From positions 1 through 25,880 of IMG/VR virus record IMGVR_UViG_3300009433_000045: a stretch of DNA of 25,880 nt; one strand, given 5' to 3'. The translations under genes and the position numbers were made by a program. The notes beneath the pieces were generated by a model. It had not been told where the DNA came from and searched no databases. It saw nothing but the letters and a program-made list of their open reading frames with translations. Source of the stretch: a virus. Shown piece after piece: positions 16,324 through 22,575 of this stretch. Every line of letters begins with the position of its first letter. Position 1 is the first letter of the stretch.

Positions 16324-17055
16324 ATGAGTGCTAGCGAAAAAATAAGATGGCGCAGGCTATTGAACGAACTCTCGTATTTAAGCGAAGAAAAAGATTTTGT
16401 AGAATCCATTGTGAAGGAATCCTCAGTTGATTTCCAGCAGCACTACAGCGACTTCTGCGATCGGATGTCTTTTAATATAGACAGCCTCAATGAGAGGAAT
16501 GCAGAAAAGATCAGGCGCATGTACGGAATCAACGCAGAAGATATGGATATCGAAGAGACCAAGAAGGCTTTAACCGAGGCGTACCAGGAGATTGTGAAGT
16601 ATACTGAGCCCCCGGTGTACAACACGAACCCCTCTCAGGCTGAAGAGCCCGCTGGAAATGAGTATCAGATGACTCAAGATGAGCAGGAACTGCATGAGTC
16701 CTTTAACAAAGTTTTTCGCCAGATAGCGATGATCCTACACCCGGACAAGTTGGATGGTGGGCTTTCCGATGAGCAAAGGAACGCAAAAATTGATAAATTT
16801 AATCTTGCTAAGAGATCCCTGGAGGAGAGAAAGTATTTTGTCCTCTTGGACATGGCAAAGGAGTTTAATATTAAGACACCGCGAAACTACAAGCAACAGA
16901 TTCGCTGGATGAAGAAAGAAATAGAAACCCTTAAGGTGGCGATCGGCAATGGAAAAACAACTTACAATTACATCTTTGCGGAGTGCGAGTCGGAGCGAGA
17001 GAAAGATGCTCTAGTCAAGAAGTTTATGCAGCAGTTATTTGGAATAAACTTCTAG
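16324..17055 (+). CDS. J-domain-like (DnaJ-type) protein
   Basis: The 243-residue product starts at ATG 16324 behind GGAGG (16313-16317). Residues 1-95 are charged helices. A low-complexity Pro/Glu linker (about 95-115) precedes a J-domain-like segment: FNKVFRQIAMILHPDKLD with the diagnostic His-Pro-Asp at 139-141, then FNLAKRSLEERKYFVLLDMAKEF, equivalent to helices III and IV. The HPD tripeptide is what stimulates Hsp70 ATPase, so recruitment of host DnaK is plausible. The J-domain is placed C-terminally, unlike canonical DnaJ, and there is no Gly/Phe region or zinc finger. The C-terminus (about 195-243) is again helical. Clients could be replication or capsid proteins. Family call is good; role is inferred. 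Confidence 0.7.
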   Translation: MSASEKIRWRRLLNELSYLSEEKDFVESIVKESSVDFQQHYSDFCDRMSFNIDSLNERNAEKIRRMYGINAEDMDIEETKKALTEAYQEIVKYTEPPVYNTNPSQAEEPAGNEYQMTQDEQELHESFNKVFRQIAMILHPDKLDGGLSDEQRNAKIDKFNLAKRSLEERKYFVLLDMAKEFNIKTPRNYKQQIRWMKKEIETLKVAIGNGKTTYNYIFAECESEREKDALVKKFMQQLFGINF

Positions 17056-17062
17056 AAAGTGG

Positions 17063-17091
17063 TTGACATACCCTCCCTACCTTGTTATAAT
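17063..17091 (+). promoter_or_regulatory. perfect sigma-70 promoter for the dut-methyltransferase operon
   Basis: TTGACA (17063-17068), 17 bases, TATAAT (17086-17091), preceded by AAAGTGG. The spacer holds CCCTCCCT, complementary to the GGAGGG ribosome site at 17107-17112, repeating the arrangement seen at 2066. Confidence 0.9.
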
Positions 17092-17116
17092 TAATAGGTA
17101 ATCAAAGGAGGGACAG

Positions 17117-17362
17117 ATGTCCGACACTACCAACCAAAAGCAGCAATATGTTAAAGAATATATTCGCAACCTAAACGCAATTGAAGAGGCTATGGAGCCT
17201 TATAAGGAGCAACGACGAGAACTTCGTACTGAATTTCGAGAGAATGGGTACCTGAATACCGATGAGATCCGAGCCGCCGTAAAGGCTTATCGCCTTTTTA
17301 AGGGCAAGTTTGATATCGAAGAGGTATATGACAACTTCAAACTCTTTGATGGAAATGAGTGA
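17117..17362 (+). CDS. small charged helical protein, unknown
   Basis: The 81-residue product has ATG 17117 behind GGAGGG (17107-17112). It is almost entirely charged helix: residues 10-40 look coiled-coil (EEAMEPYKEQRRELRTEF), then NGYLNTDEIRAAVKAYRLF. The pattern of a coiled helix followed by a short second helix faintly recalls GapR/DUF2312-type DNA-binding proteins, but the match is not good enough to name it. It is the first gene after a perfect promoter, so it is probably made early and strongly. Its stop overlaps the dUTPase start. Confidence 0.7.
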   Translation: MSDTTNQKQQYVKEYIRNLNAIEEAMEPYKEQRRELRTEFRENGYLNTDEIRAAVKAYRLFKGKFDIEEVYDNFKLFDGNE

Positions 17363-17820
17363 ACATGATTTTAGAATACGCAAAGATACGAGAACAGGCT
17401 CATGACCCCACGCGCGCTAACCCGTCTGACGCAGGTCTAGATGTGTTTTTCTCACCACCGGACAAGGCGACGGTCTTAATGAACCCGGGCGACAGCAAGA
17501 TCTTTGAGACGGGACTAAAGTTTGGCGTGCCGCATGGGTATATGCTGGAAGTTAAGAATCGAAGTAGTGTGGCAGCCAAGAGATCGTTGATTGTGGGAGC
17601 GTGTGTCATCGACTCGGGCTATGATGGCGAGGTCTTCATTAACTTGCACAACGTGGGGAACAAAATACAGGTCGTTGCCCCCGGGGACAAGATTGCACAA
17701 CTGGTTATGATCCCCGTTATGCATTTCCGCCCCTCAGCAGTCCAAGAGACCGAGTTGTATGGGTACCCAATGACAATAAGCAATAGAGGCGACGGAGCGC
17801 TGGGAAGCACAGATGGATAA
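17359..17820 (+). CDS. dut: dUTP diphosphatase (dUTPase)
   Basis: The 153-residue product hydrolyses dUTP to dUMP, keeping uracil out of DNA and supplying dTMP synthesis. All five trimeric-dUTPase motifs are visible: SDAGLDV (I), KNRSSVA (II), GACVIDSGYDGEV (III, with the catalytic Asp), GDKIAQLVMIPV (IV) and NRGDGALGSTDG (V). Motif V differs from the usual RGxGGFGSTG by Ala for Gly and Leu for Phe; the stacking Phe replacement is mildly unusual. The start is GTG 17359, which overlaps the previous stop (GTGA); ATG 17365 is an alternative. It overlaps the next gene by 8 bases. It works with the class II reductase in nucleotide supply. Confidence 0.93.
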   Translation: MNMILEYAKIREQAHDPTRANPSDAGLDVFFSPPDKATVLMNPGDSKIFETGLKFGVPHGYMLEVKNRSSVAAKRSLIVGACVIDSGYDGEVFINLHNVGNKIQVVAPGDKIAQLVMIPVMHFRPSAVQETELYGYPMTISNRGDGALGSTDG

Positions 17821-18409
17821 CACGAAGCAAGCAGTACTCAACACCCTGCAGTCAAAAGTGGACTGGGCTCATTTTTTTAGAATCGTACGAACAATCGGGG
17901 ATTCGCTAAACGGTCGCAAAGATCGTTTTGATAAGTCAGACATGTTTGAGGAGGCGCTGGAACTTTGTTCCGGCGGCGCCGTGCAGTGGGTGGACCAGAT
18001 CGGCTGGGATCACTTGATCAAAGACATCACTCAGGAAATGAAGAGCCAAAAGCATTGCTTGTATACTCCGACAGGGACGCTAAAGAAGAATAGTGCTCCC
18101 ATCAAATTGATGAATAGCCTAGGCAGCGCAGCCAACAGGACCATTGAGGAAGTGATCAGGTTCAACCATCTTCTGATTGTCGACACGGGAAGTCGCAGTT
18201 CGTTTGCCGCAGCAATAGTGGCAAAGAAAGATATTAGAGAAGAATGGCTTGACTTTAAGACAGACGGTGTTATATTAAAGGTTCCGACTACGCATCTAGA
18301 TTTTGTAGTAAGACCAACAGAGATGACAGTCGGAGAACCCAAGCGATCCATGCTGTCGTACCAGCAAGAGAAGAGAAAACTACAAAGGCGAATTCTTGAG
18401 TCAATTTAA
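17813..18409 (+). CDS. unknown protein, possible PD-(D/E)XK nuclease next to a methyltransferase
   Basis: The 198-residue product starts at ATG 17813 inside the dUTPase end. I do not recognise a named family. Residues 44-82 read FEEALEL, then GWDHLIKDITQEMKSQK, giving an upstream helix glutamate, D66 and E75-x-K77. D-X8-E-x-K on adjacent strands after a Glu-bearing helix is the layout of PD-(D/E)XK nucleases, including many type II restriction enzymes. A later stretch, HLLIVDTGSRSSFAAAIVAKK, would be a core strand and helix. The gene overlaps a D12-class adenine methyltransferase by 14 bases, the arrangement of a compact restriction-modification pair. The nuclease reading is inference from a short motif. 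Alternatives are a methyltransferase partner or an unrelated phage protein. Confidence 0.72.
   Translation: MDNTKQAVLNTLQSKVDWAHFFRIVRTIGDSLNGRKDRFDKSDMFEEALELCSGGAVQWVDQIGWDHLIKDITQEMKSQKHCLYTPTGTLKKNSAPIKLMNSLGSAANRTIEEVIRFNHLLIVDTGSRSSFAAAIVAKKDIREEWLDFKTDGVILKVPTTHLDFVVRPTEMTVGEPKRSMLSYQQEKRKLQRRILESI
18249..18276 (+). promoter_or_regulatory. possible internal promoter for the D12 methyltransferase
   Basis: TTGACT (18249-18254), a 16-base spacer and TATATT (18271-18276) lie within the upstream gene, about 120 bases before the methyltransferase start. Independent methyltransferase expression would be expected if its neighbour is a restriction enzyme. Coding context lowers certainty. Confidence 0.35.
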
Positions 18410-19442
18410 GATTAAAACTGTATCCTACAAAGGAAGCAAGAGAAAGTTGCTTTCCAGCATTGTCGAGCTTGCTCGCGAAGTCAACGCGGAAAGTGTCTTT
18501 GACGGGTTCTCGGGTACCGGGATCGTCAGCGCAACTCTACGCAACGAGGGGTACGTTGTCTCAGGGTGTGATCTGAATTTCAGTTCATACGTTTTTGGCA
18601 AAGTGTTCCTAGAGGGGTATAACCCGCAAATAGTCGAGAAGCACCTCGATGTGATGAATGGTCTATCGCCCATCGATGGCTGGCTATCGCAAAATTATTC
18701 CGGCGTCGTGACACGCAAAGTTCGCGGAACGGGAACCGTAGCCCAACGCCCACTTGGGCTCCTCGCTTCGAACGCTTCTAAGATAGATGCTGCTAGGGAT
18801 TATATTGAATCAATATCCAACATAAGTGAGCAAGATAAGAACGCCCTAATCTTTAGTACAATCAGAGGAGCAGATAGCGTATTCAACAACTCTAACGATC
18901 AGAAAAGCTCATTCAAAGAATGGAGTCCTAAATCGCAGAAAGACGTCCTGTTCGAGGCTCCAACCTTGGTTAGTGGACCATCCGGCTCCCAATACTGCGG
19001 CGACATATTCAGCCTCGATATCCCAGAAAAAGATTTTGTGTACCTAGACCCTCCCTACACTCATGGGGTATTATACGCTGCCTGCTATCACCTGAATGAT
19101 TCTATTGCAATGTGGGATAAGCCCGAGTTAGATCATGGATACGCAGTACCGAGACCATCTCGCGCGGCATTTCGAACCAAGAGCGCCGGCTCCTTTTACG
19201 GGAAGAAGACTGCATCGTACGATTTTGATAGACTTCTGTCCAAGTTCAAGGGTAAGCGCACGGTACTCTCTTACTCTGACGCACCGCGGAATTGCATTAA
19301 TATTGCCGACTTGGTAAAAATCTGCAAGAACCACGGGAAAGTCAAAGTGACTGACACAGAACACAGAATTTGTACCCAGTACAGCAGTCAGATCAAACGA
19401 TCTACCAAACTAAAAGAATTTTTTATAATCATTGACAACTAA
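18396..19442 (+). CDS. D12-class N6-adenine DNA methyltransferase
   Basis: The 348-residue product starts at TTG 18396 (AAAGGCG at 18384-18390). No ATG lies near, and the family's first motif begins right after. Motif X is YKGSKRKLL (11-19) and the SAM-binding motif I is FDGFSGTG (35-42). A variable, probably target-recognising region fills about 85-200, and the catalytic motif IV is YLDPPY (216-221), followed by AACYHLNDSIAMWDKPEL. That last segment is typical of restriction-linked adenine methyltransferases rather than of short Dam enzymes. It transfers a methyl group from SAM to adenine N6. The recognition sequence cannot be read. It may protect phage DNA from host enzymes or pair with the putative nuclease upstream. 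Confidence 0.88.
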   Translation: MSQFKIKTVSYKGSKRKLLSSIVELAREVNAESVFDGFSGTGIVSATLRNEGYVVSGCDLNFSSYVFGKVFLEGYNPQIVEKHLDVMNGLSPIDGWLSQNYSGVVTRKVRGTGTVAQRPLGLLASNASKIDAARDYIESISNISEQDKNALIFSTIRGADSVFNNSNDQKSSFKEWSPKSQKDVLFEAPTLVSGPSGSQYCGDIFSLDIPEKDFVYLDPPYTHGVLYAACYHLNDSIAMWDKPELDHGYAVPRPSRAAFRTKSAGSFYGKKTASYDFDRLLSKFKGKRTVLSYSDAPRNCINIADLVKICKNHGKVKVTDTEHRICTQYSSQIKRSTKLKEFFIIIDN

Positions 19443-19454
19443 AAGGAATAAACA

Positions 19455-19928
19455 ATGAACAAGACAACACAAAAGACAATGTTTAGCTCTGCCACTGGCA
19501 ACTGGGCAACCCCTCAAGACTTTTTTGATAAGTTAAACTGGCGCTTTGGACCCTTTAATCTGGATCCTTGTGCCTCGACACACAACACCAAGTGCGCCAA
19601 CTTCTACACAGAAGCAGAGAACGGACTAGAAAAGAACTGGGAAGGGTTCACGTGTTTTGTTAATCCTCCGTACGGTCGTGGCATCGATCGGTGGATTGAG
19701 AAGTCTTACAATGAGGCGAAGAAGCCTGGTACAAAGGTTGTAATGCTCATCCCCGCACGGACAGACACCAAATACTGGCACTCCTTTGTTATGAAGGCAT
19801 CCGAGATTCACTTTGTTAAAGGCAGGCTTAAGTTTGGTGATAGCAAGAACGCCGCCCCATTCCCGTCAGCAGTTGTGGTATTCGATGGTGGAGACGAACT
19901 CTGGCGCGTTGAAGGGATTAACAAATGA
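19455..19928 (+). CDS. phage DNA N6-adenine methyltransferase (phage Dam family)
   Basis: The 157-residue product begins with the family block WATPQDFFDKLNWRFGPF, then LDPCAS, NGLEKNWEG and CFVNPPYGR, where NPPY is the catalytic motif IV. KVVMLIPARTDTKYWH and the RLKFGDSKNAAPFPSAVVVF block complete the family pattern. The short length (about 150-170) and order are those of the stand-alone phage methyltransferase family, distinct from the D12 enzyme just upstream. ATG 19455 has AAAAGGA upstream. The stop overlaps the next start (ATGA). The likely role is to modify phage DNA against host restriction. Confidence 0.9.
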   Translation: MNKTTQKTMFSSATGNWATPQDFFDKLNWRFGPFNLDPCASTHNTKCANFYTEAENGLEKNWEGFTCFVNPPYGRGIDRWIEKSYNEAKKPGTKVVMLIPARTDTKYWHSFVMKASEIHFVKGRLKFGDSKNAAPFPSAVVVFDGGDELWRVEGINK

Positions 19929-20173
19929 ATCGCCAGCAGCGCCGAGCAATGAACAAACATATGGGTAAAGATGCAACAGAAAATCTCACCGAAAAAATTT
20001 CCCAGTTTGGAAACCTGCCGCAACAGTGCAATGCTTGTAACGAGCCGTTTAACAAAAAAGACAAAGACATGGTAAACTCTTGGAGCGTAGTGGTAAAGCA
20101 AGAAGTCGTTCGACTCTTCTGTCCACATTGCATCCAAAAGACCCAGAAGGTTTTAGAAAATGAGCGTGGCTAG
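19925..20173 (+). CDS. small two-CXXC zinc protein, unknown
   Basis: The 82-residue product starts at ATG 19925, overlapping the methyltransferase stop. An Arg-rich helical N-terminus (MNRQQRRAMNKHMGK) precedes C35-N-A-C38 and, 27 residues later, C66-P-H-C69, a likely single zinc site. The basic tail suggests nucleic-acid binding, but no named family is recognised. It overlaps the thioredoxin gene by 14 bases. Confidence 0.72.
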   Translation: MNRQQRRAMNKHMGKDATENLTEKISQFGNLPQQCNACNEPFNKKDKDMVNSWSVVVKQEVVRLFCPHCIQKTQKVLENERG

Positions 20174-20531
20174 ACTATCAATCAGCGGCTTAAAGAAGAT
20201 TCTCGCCGGTAAAGTTAAAGAGGATGCAACTTGTGTCATTAAGTTTTATTCCAATGAATGTCACCTCTGTCACAACCTAAAGGAATACTATGAAGAGATA
20301 TCGGATATCGATGGATATAATAAGATTCACTTCTTTGCATTCAACGTCGATAACTATCCGGCTATTGAAAAGCAGTTAAGTTTCAATGGTGTTCCCACCA
20401 TCTCTTTAATCAAAACATATTCAACACCAAGAAAGCCAAAAATTAGGATCCTAGGAGATCCCGAAAACCCCCAAGAGCATACGTGGTACACCACGAAAGC
20501 AATCAAAGATTTTATAGAAAAGGAGAAATAA
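20160..20531 (+). CDS. thioredoxin-like protein
   Basis: The 123-residue product has a thioredoxin fold: strand VIKFYSNEC, the redox pair C34-H-L-C37, helix HNLKEYYEE, strand FFAFNVDNYP, and the cis-proline loop NGVPTISLI. The usual W-C-G-P-C is replaced by E-C-H-L-C, so its redox potential probably differs from host thioredoxin. The later PKIRILGDPENPQEH insert replaces the normal beta hairpin. It is a plausible reductant for the class II reductase at 5499, whose C-terminal CX4C pair needs one. A role in disulfide handling is an alternative. Confidence 0.85.
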   Translation: MSVARLSISGLKKILAGKVKEDATCVIKFYSNECHLCHNLKEYYEEISDIDGYNKIHFFAFNVDNYPAIEKQLSFNGVPTISLIKTYSTPRKPKIRILGDPENPQEHTWYTTKAIKDFIEKEK

Positions 20532-20532
20532 G

Positions 20533-20901
20533 ATGTCTGATTTACTAATGAAAAGAAGGTTCGAAGCAACACTACTGTACCTTAAAGCCCACCAGCTTGA
20601 AAGCTTCAATCGAATCGAACAACTGCTTGCTGATAGTAGCGTGTCTTTGGACGACATAAGCGAAGAAGTGGAAACCTATGCGCAACTGGAGGGTGCTTTC
20701 ATGACCCTACAGCAAACGTTCGGTCCGATTCTTAACCCACCCCCAGCCCCGCTAGCGGAGCCTGCAGATCCTGAGCCCACCCCCGGAGAAGGAAGTGTGA
20801 CGGTAACAGAGGAAAACTCGCCCACGCTAAAAAGATCTAAGAATGCTGCCCGAGTTAAGAAATCTGTAAAGAAGCGCGCTAGCGAGACCGAGGAAGAGTA
20901 A
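20533..20901 (+). CDS. unknown protein with proline-rich linker and basic tail
   Basis: The 122-residue product starts at ATG 20533, one base after the thioredoxin stop. Residues 1-65 are helical (LMKRRFEATLLYLKAHQLES, then a second acidic helix). A Pro/Ala/Glu linker follows (about 68-95), and the end is strongly basic (KRSKNAARVKKSVKKR) before a short acidic cap. The form suggests a helical binding domain with a flexible nucleic-acid-binding arm. The stop overlaps the next start (TAATG). No family is recognised. Confidence 0.68.
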   Translation: MSDLLMKRRFEATLLYLKAHQLESFNRIEQLLADSSVSLDDISEEVETYAQLEGAFMTLQQTFGPILNPPPAPLAEPADPEPTPGEGSVTVTEENSPTLKRSKNAARVKKSVKKRASETEEE

Positions 20902-21941
20902 TGCAAGAGTCTCTCTCATATGATGATGTGCTGCTAAGTCCGCAGTATTCGAACATTCGAAGCCGTAGTGAAATTTCTTTGACGACAAACTTGAAAAATA
21001 GTTTAACGCTAGAACTTCCACTGATTGCTTCCCCCATGGACACCATTGCTGAGACCGCCATGGCAGTCGCACTGAATGATTCAGGGGGAGCAGCAGTTAT
21101 CCACCGGTACAACTCGATCGAGATGCAATCGCGCTATGTTTCAATGGCTCACGATATTGGAAACTCGAAGGGTGACATCGACAACATTGTTGGTGCCGCC
21201 ATCGGAGTCAGTGGGGATTTTATCGAAAGGGCGTCATCGGCGCTCGCCGCTGGTGCATCCTTCTTGTGTGTTGACGTCGCCCATGGGCATCATATCTTAA
21301 TGAGAGAGGCTCTTGAGGCTCTGCGGTCAGAATTTGGAGACGACCTCCATATAATGGCAGGAAACGTGGCAACCCTTGAGGGTATTAATGACCTGGCAGA
21401 TTGGGGAGCGAACTCTGTTCGGTGTAACATCGGTGGCGGCTCCATCTGCTCCACACGAATCCAAACCGGTCATGGCGTCCCTGGTCTGCACACCATTCTT
21501 GAATGCGCAAAGACCGATAGGGATGTGGCGATTATCGCAGATGGGGGCATTCGAAATAGTGGCGACATCGTTAAGGCGATTGCCGCCGGCGCCGATGCCG
21601 TCATGTGCGGCTCCCTTTTCTCGGGTACCGACGAGGCTCCTGGAAAGATGTTCGAAGAAGCAGATGGCACGCGCTGGAAGTCTTATCGTGGGATGGCCAG
21701 CAAGGAGGCGCAAGTTAACTGGCGCGGCAAGTATTCTTCTTTCGAGGGAGTCTCCTCACGAGTTCCTTATCGCGGATCAGTTAAGAAGATCTTAGAGGAT
21801 CTTGAAAGGGGAATTCGCTCCGGCTTGTCATACTCCGGAGCACGAAACGTCGCAGAATTGACATCTAAGGCTAAATTCCTGCGACAGACCTCATCCGGCT
21901 TAACAGAGAGTCGCACGCACATCAAAGGAAGGGTGCGGTGA
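20901..21941 (+). CDS. IMP dehydrogenase/GMP reductase family enzyme lacking CBS domains
   Basis: The 346-residue TIM-barrel enzyme acts in guanine nucleotide synthesis or salvage. Family blocks are [35 protein letters not shown], the catalytic loop GGGSICSTR (C183), [16 protein letters not shown] and YRGMAS. The C-terminal parts [12 protein letters not shown] and [10 protein letters not shown] resemble IMP dehydrogenase more than GMP reductase. The CBS pair is missing, giving the GMP-reductase length (about 346), and the Arg-Tyr flap dyad of IMP dehydrogenase is not evident in [10 protein letters not shown]. The reaction is therefore ambiguous: IMP to XMP, or GMP to IMP. Loss of CBS domains would remove nucleotide feedback control. 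The ATG overlaps the previous stop. Confidence 0.88.
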   Translation: MQESLSYDDVLLSPQYSNIRSRSEISLTTNLKNSLTLELPLIASPMDTIAETAMAVALNDSGGAAVIHRYNSIEMQSRYVSMAHDIGNSKGDIDNIVGAAIGVSGDFIERASSALAAGASFLCVDVAHGHHILMREALEALRSEFGDDLHIMAGNVATLEGINDLADWGANSVRCNIGGGSICSTRIQTGHGVPGLHTILECAKTDRDVAIIADGGIRNSGDIVKAIAAGADAVMCGSLFSGTDEAPGKMFEEADGTRWKSYRGMASKEAQVNWRGKYSSFEGVSSRVPYRGSVKKILEDLERGIRSGLSYSGARNVAELTSKAKFLRQTSSGLTESRTHIKGRVR

Positions 21942-22267
21942 TGCCTGAAGAGATAGATTATGGAAAATTGAATAAAAAGATCGTATTCACCGAAAACGAC
22001 CACCGCCATGCTCAGCTGATTGTAAGATTAAGACACGACGATCTAATGCAATCAACATTCTTTCGGGCTTTTATTACGGGATACCTACAGCAGGACGAGC
22101 GTATTTTAAGTTTCATTGATGATATCAAAGAGCAGTCGGTAAAAAAGAAAACCAAATCTAATAGATTGCGTAAAAAAGGAAAGCAGATCATGGCAGACTC
22201 TGGGTTTTCCGAAGAGCAGATTGGGGATATATTTGATCTAATCGCTGAGGAGCACCCAGACCTATGA
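21941..22267 (+). CDS. small basic protein, unknown
   Basis: ATG 21941 overlaps the previous stop (TGATG) with AAAGGAAGGG at about 21924-21933; a GTG just before it is less likely. The 108-residue product has a helical core (FFRAFITGYLQQDERILSF), a very basic segment (KKKTKSNRLRKKGKQ) and an acidic C-terminal helix (EEQIGDIFDLIAEEHPDL). The layout resembles small conserved proteins of marine T4-like phages, but no function is known to me. It is coupled to the sigma-region-4 gene by an ATGA overlap, so the two may act together. Confidence 0.72.
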   Translation: MPEEIDYGKLNKKIVFTENDHRHAQLIVRLRHDDLMQSTFFRAFITGYLQQDERILSFIDDIKEQSVKKKTKSNRLRKKGKQIMADSGFSEEQIGDIFDLIAEEHPDL

Positions 22268-22512
22268 AAATAGATGGATTACGCATGTGTTCACGCAAAT
22301 GTCGGGAACTTGGAGAAGGCTGTCCGCATCAGGACTGCCGACTATGGATCGATTACGAAGACGAGTACAACTGCTCACTTATATCAGTATATGAGAACGG
22401 TCCACTCACTCTTCGGCAGGTCGGCGAGCGCCTAGGGATATCTTTTGCTCGCGTAAAACAAATTGAGCAAAAGGCTCTAATTAAACTAAAACACCGCTCA
22501 AACTATTGGTAA
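22264..22512 (+). CDS. mini-protein with Cys cluster and sigma-70 region 4-like HTH
   Basis: The 82-residue product has C9, C13, C20, C25 and C37 in its first half (CSRKCRELGEGCPHQDC), a probable zinc or metal site, followed by RLWIDYEDEYNC. Residues 46-77 read NGPLTLRQVGERLGIS then FARVKQIEQKALIKLKHR, which closely follows region 4.2 of sigma-70, the helix-turn-helix that contacts the -35 box. Regions 1 to 3 are absent, so it cannot be a full sigma factor. It may bind the polymerase flap or -35 DNA as a co-activator or appropriator, or be a plain repressor. It lies just before the virion-assembly genes, a sensible place for a middle-to-late switch. Confidence 0.85.
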   Translation: MKIDGLRMCSRKCRELGEGCPHQDCRLWIDYEDEYNCSLISVYENGPLTLRQVGERLGISFARVKQIEQKALIKLKHRSNYW

Positions 22513-22525
22513 AAAACTAGTTTTT
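22512..22525. repeat. 14-base perfect palindrome in the gap before the scaffold-like gene
   Basis: AAAAACTAGTTTTT is self-complementary, and a weaker AAATAG/CTATTT hairpin follows at 22529-22544. The 63-base gap 22513-22575 otherwise holds AT-rich sequence and the AAGGAG ribosome site. No good sigma-70 promoter is seen, so a phage-specific late signal or an operator could lie here. Confidence 0.5.
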
Positions 22526-22575
22526 GCAAAATAGTAAACTATTTATTACTGACTCATTTTAAGGAGAACAATACA

